64,000 nucleotides of DNA, from positions 682,001 to 746,000 of the forward strand of contig OZ244806.1 of NCBI GenBank assembly GCA_965220075.1, given 5' to 3'. The notes beneath the pieces were generated by a model. That model was not told the DNA's origin and searched no databases. It worked only from the letters and a program-made list of their open reading frames with translations. This document shows, in pieces, positions 62,257 through 64,000 of the stretch. Made by a program: the position numbers and the translations under genes. Origin of the DNA: G965220075 sp965220075. GTDB lineage: Bacteria > Chloroflexota > UBA11872. The number at the start of each line of letters is the position of its first letter. The stretch's first letter is position 1.

Positions 62257-63060
62257 TCAGCCAAGCTCCTGCGCGCGCCGGTAAGCGGCTTGAACGGCGT
62301 CCCGAAAGATTGCCCGCAAACCCTTGGCGTCAAAAACGTCCAGCGCGGCCGCCGTGGTGCCGCCGGGGGAAGTGACCGCGCGACGCAGGTTCTCAGGTGA
62401 GTCCCCGGCCTCCTCCCAGAGCGCCACGGACCCTGCCAGCGTCTCCCGCACCAGCGTCTCGGCGACGGCGCGGTCGATACCGACCGAGACGGCCGCGTCT
62501 ATCCAGCCTTCGGCCATCAGGAAGACGTAAGCCGGGCCGCTGCCGTGCACCGCCGTGGCCGCGTCCACCAGAGCTTCGTCCTGAACTTCGAGCTCGACGC
62601 CGAGCGCCCCCAGGATTCGGCGCGTCAAGTCGCGGTCGTCGTCGGCCACCGCCCCGCCAACCATCCACACCGATACGCCGCGGCCCACTTGCGCCGGTGT
62701 GTTGGGCATGGCTCGGACCACCCGACCCGTGCTCAGCTGGTCGGCAAGCGTTGCCAGCTTGACCCCGGCCATGATCGAAAGCACCAGCTGGTCGGGAGTA
62801 AGCGCGTCGCGCAGCGGCGCCGCGAGCGCCGCGAAGCTTTGCGGCTTGACCGCCAGCACTACTACCCGCGCGTCACGCAGACCTTCCGGCGCGCCGGCGC
62901 CGCGCGCAACGCCGTAGTTGGAAACAACCGCGTCCAAACGCTCCCGGTCCGGATCGTTCGCGATGATGTCGGTCGGCTCGGCTGCCCGCCGCGCCAGCAG
63001 CCCGCGGATCAGGCCCGCGCCCATCGCGCCTACCCCGAACACCGCGATCTTTTTGCCCAT
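62257..63060 (-). CDS. proC: Pyrroline-5-carboxylate reductase
   Basis: Last step of proline synthesis, NADPH-dependent. 267 aa from ATG 63060. N-terminal Rossmann IAVFGVGAMGAGLIRGLL, VLAVKPQSFAAL, SIMAGVKLATLADQL and VVRAMPNTPAQVGRGVS. C-terminal active-site region DAATAVHGSGPAYVFLMAEGWIDAAVSVGIDR and TSPGGTTAAALDVFDAKGLRAI. Converges on panC with a 44-nt gap. Confidence 0.96.
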   Translation of the reverse strand: MGKKIAVFGVGAMGAGLIRGLLARRAAEPTDIIANDPDRERLDAVVSNYGVARGAGAPEGLRDARVVVLAVKPQSFAALAAPLRDALTPDQLVLSIMAGVKLATLADQLSTGRVVRAMPNTPAQVGRGVSVWMVGGAVADDDRDLTRRILGALGVELEVQDEALVDAATAVHGSGPAYVFLMAEGWIDAAVSVGIDRAVAETLVRETLAGSVALWEEAGDSPENLRRAVTSPGGTTAAALDVFDAKGLRAIFRDAVQAAYRRAQELG

Positions 63061-63128
63061 GGCGGACCTCCAACAGGCGAGCACCGGATCGTACCGCGGC
63101 CCGCGGCGCAACAGCGCGCGGCGGCGCC

Positions 63129-64000
63129 TCAGGAAGGTACGCGCACCTGGAACGTTACGCCGTCGGCTCGAACCGTGGGTGAGCCGGCATGGACGGCAAA
63201 CGAGTCGTGAGTCGTGTCAGCCGCTGCGAGCGAGCCGTCGGCTAGCACGGGTCGCGCGGCGAATACGGACCGGGTGGGATGGGGCGCCAGCACGAGCTGA
63301 GCGCCCGTGGCGGCAAGAAAGCCGGGCGTGAGAAACTCTGGATCCACAGGGCGGCCCAGGATCAGCAGGTCGGCGCGCAGATCGCTGGGAGGAGGCGCGT
63401 CGCCCGACGCGGGCGCTACGGCTAACACAACATGAGGTGTGCGCACTGTCACCCACCTCTCGCCGGACTCCGTCACGAAGTCAGCCCGCAGGGTATCCAC
63501 CGCTACCTTTTCGCCCGCCGTTATGGGCGTGCGACGTCCGCGATCCGGCGTCACCAGCGCCGGGCCAAGAGCGTGCCGGGAAGACGCCAGGATGCGCTCG
63601 ATCGGTCGCTCCTCCAGAATCGCCAGCGCCGTGTGCGCCACCCGACCGCCCGATTCCGGAATCAGCGCCGCGTCTATTGGCGGATCCCAGCGGGGCAGCG
63701 CCCGATCGAGCGTAAGCCTCCGCATGCGGCTTCCAACCACGACCAGATCGTTGCTCCCATGGCGCACGTAAACCGTGGGCCGGCCCGGTCCGAATTCGGC
63801 CGTGACGTAGCTGGCGCCGTCGTCCAGGAAGCGCGGTAAGGCGCTCCAGGCGAGCGCGGGCGGAACCACCAGCGCGATGGCTGTCAGCACGTACAAGGCC
63901 CTGGCCGGCAGCCGCGTTGCGGCCAACTCCAACCGCTCGCGCCGTGCGCGTCCCAGCAGCACCACCGCAAGCGCGATGCATACATACGAGGCGGCGGCGT
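63129..64000 (-). CDS. ComEC-like DNA-uptake protein, C-terminal part (continues beyond window)
   Basis: About 290 residues. The frame is open to the right edge and includes a hydrophobic helix (SYVCIALAVVLLG) and another (ALYVLTAIALVVPPALAW), so the start lies outside. The rest resembles the soluble C-terminal domain of ComEC/Rec2 (ALIPESGGRVAHTALAILEERPIERILAS, with HVVLAVAP near the end), but the metallo-beta-lactamase metal motif HxHxDH is absent. If ComEC, it lines the DNA-uptake channel. proC lies 69 nt away on the same strand. Confidence 0.6.
   Translation of the reverse strand, partial: AAASYVCIALAVVLLGRARRERLELAATRLPARALYVLTAIALVVPPALAWSALPRFLDDGASYVTAEFGPGRPTVYVRHGSNDLVVVGSRMRRLTLDRALPRWDPPIDAALIPESGGRVAHTALAILEERPIERILASSRHALGPALVTPDRGRRTPITAGEKVAVDTLRADFVTESGERWVTVRTPHVVLAVAPASGDAPPPSDLRADLLILGRPVDPEFLTPGFLAATGAQLVLAPHPTRSVFAARPVLADGSLAAADTTHDSFAVHAGSPTVRADGVTFQVRVPS

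Noticed and set aside
1..64000. CRISPR arrays, rRNA, tmRNA or prophage genes
   Set aside because: No regularly spaced direct repeats, no recognisable RNA gene and no phage structural genes were seen on reading the window.

Overview
The window is GC-rich (roughly two-thirds GC by eye), densely coded, and has many ATGA/GTGA/TTGA stop-start overlaps and non-ATG starts. The gene set fits a free-living, mostly oxidative bacterium: PDH-type E1, citrate synthase, glycolate oxidase, a sulfite-oxidase-like molybdoenzyme, enolase-superfamily and Gfo/Idh sugar enzymes, XdhC and heterodimeric ABC exporters. Together with the repeat families it looks most like a Chloroflexota (Dehalococcoidia/SAR202-type) genome. 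That placement is an inference from gene content; no rRNA or tRNA gene was found.

Layout. 1-10.5 kb: PDH E1 alpha, leuS, an MFS exporter, a divergent RhamD-like enolase/Gfo-Idh pair, a split XdhC, a VTT membrane protein and mutM. 10.5-22.1 kb is an accessory stretch: orphan HicB, a solute-binding lipoprotein, a nucleobase permease with a fused C-terminal domain, a vapBC fossil, two XRE-type antitoxin-like genes, a pentapeptide-repeat membrane protein, an AT-rich membrane gene, and a type ISP/IIG-like restriction-modification gene broken by a frameshift, palindromic repeats and an IS110 element. 22.1-25.3 kb: the rpmH-rnpA-yidD-yidC-jag operon, cut off upstream by an IS30 element. 26.6-37.4 kb: citrate synthase, amidase, M29/NicX-like hydrolase, a lipoprotein, a two-component system, a Crp-type regulator, threonine synthase, trmH and an unknown beta-rich protein. 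37.4-47.4 kb: a methyltransferase, queC / SDR / queD, a GEVED lipoprotein, a class A beta-lactamase-fold hydrolase, a sulfite-oxidase-like protein and mutS2. 47.4-64 kb: a LON-domain protein, a MarR-ABC-ABC exporter operon, GT2, ribB-PHP, tpiA, a sugar nucleotidylyltransferase-ftsY pair, a selenoprotein gene, glcF-glcE, panC, proC and the C-terminal part of a ComEC-like protein.

Two observations stand out. (1) The YidC insertase (22938-24560) carries about 250 extra residues in its extracytoplasmic loop between core TM2 and TM3, and these look like a type-2 periplasmic (PstS-like phosphate-binding) solute-binding domain. I know of no described YidC of this architecture. (2) At 58283-58528 an 81-residue Rdx/SelW-like protein is encoded with an in-frame UGA in the CxxU position, followed at once by a bacterial SECIS-like stem-loop. 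It is a strong candidate selenoprotein that ordinary gene calling misses.

A third theme is palindromic repeats. At least four REP-like families are scattered in intergenic DNA and inside the restriction-modification gene. The IS110 element sits exactly at the edge of one repeat doublet: removing it between two CT dinucleotides restores the usual repeat end. Its roughly 200-nt left end is the expected place for a bridge RNA.
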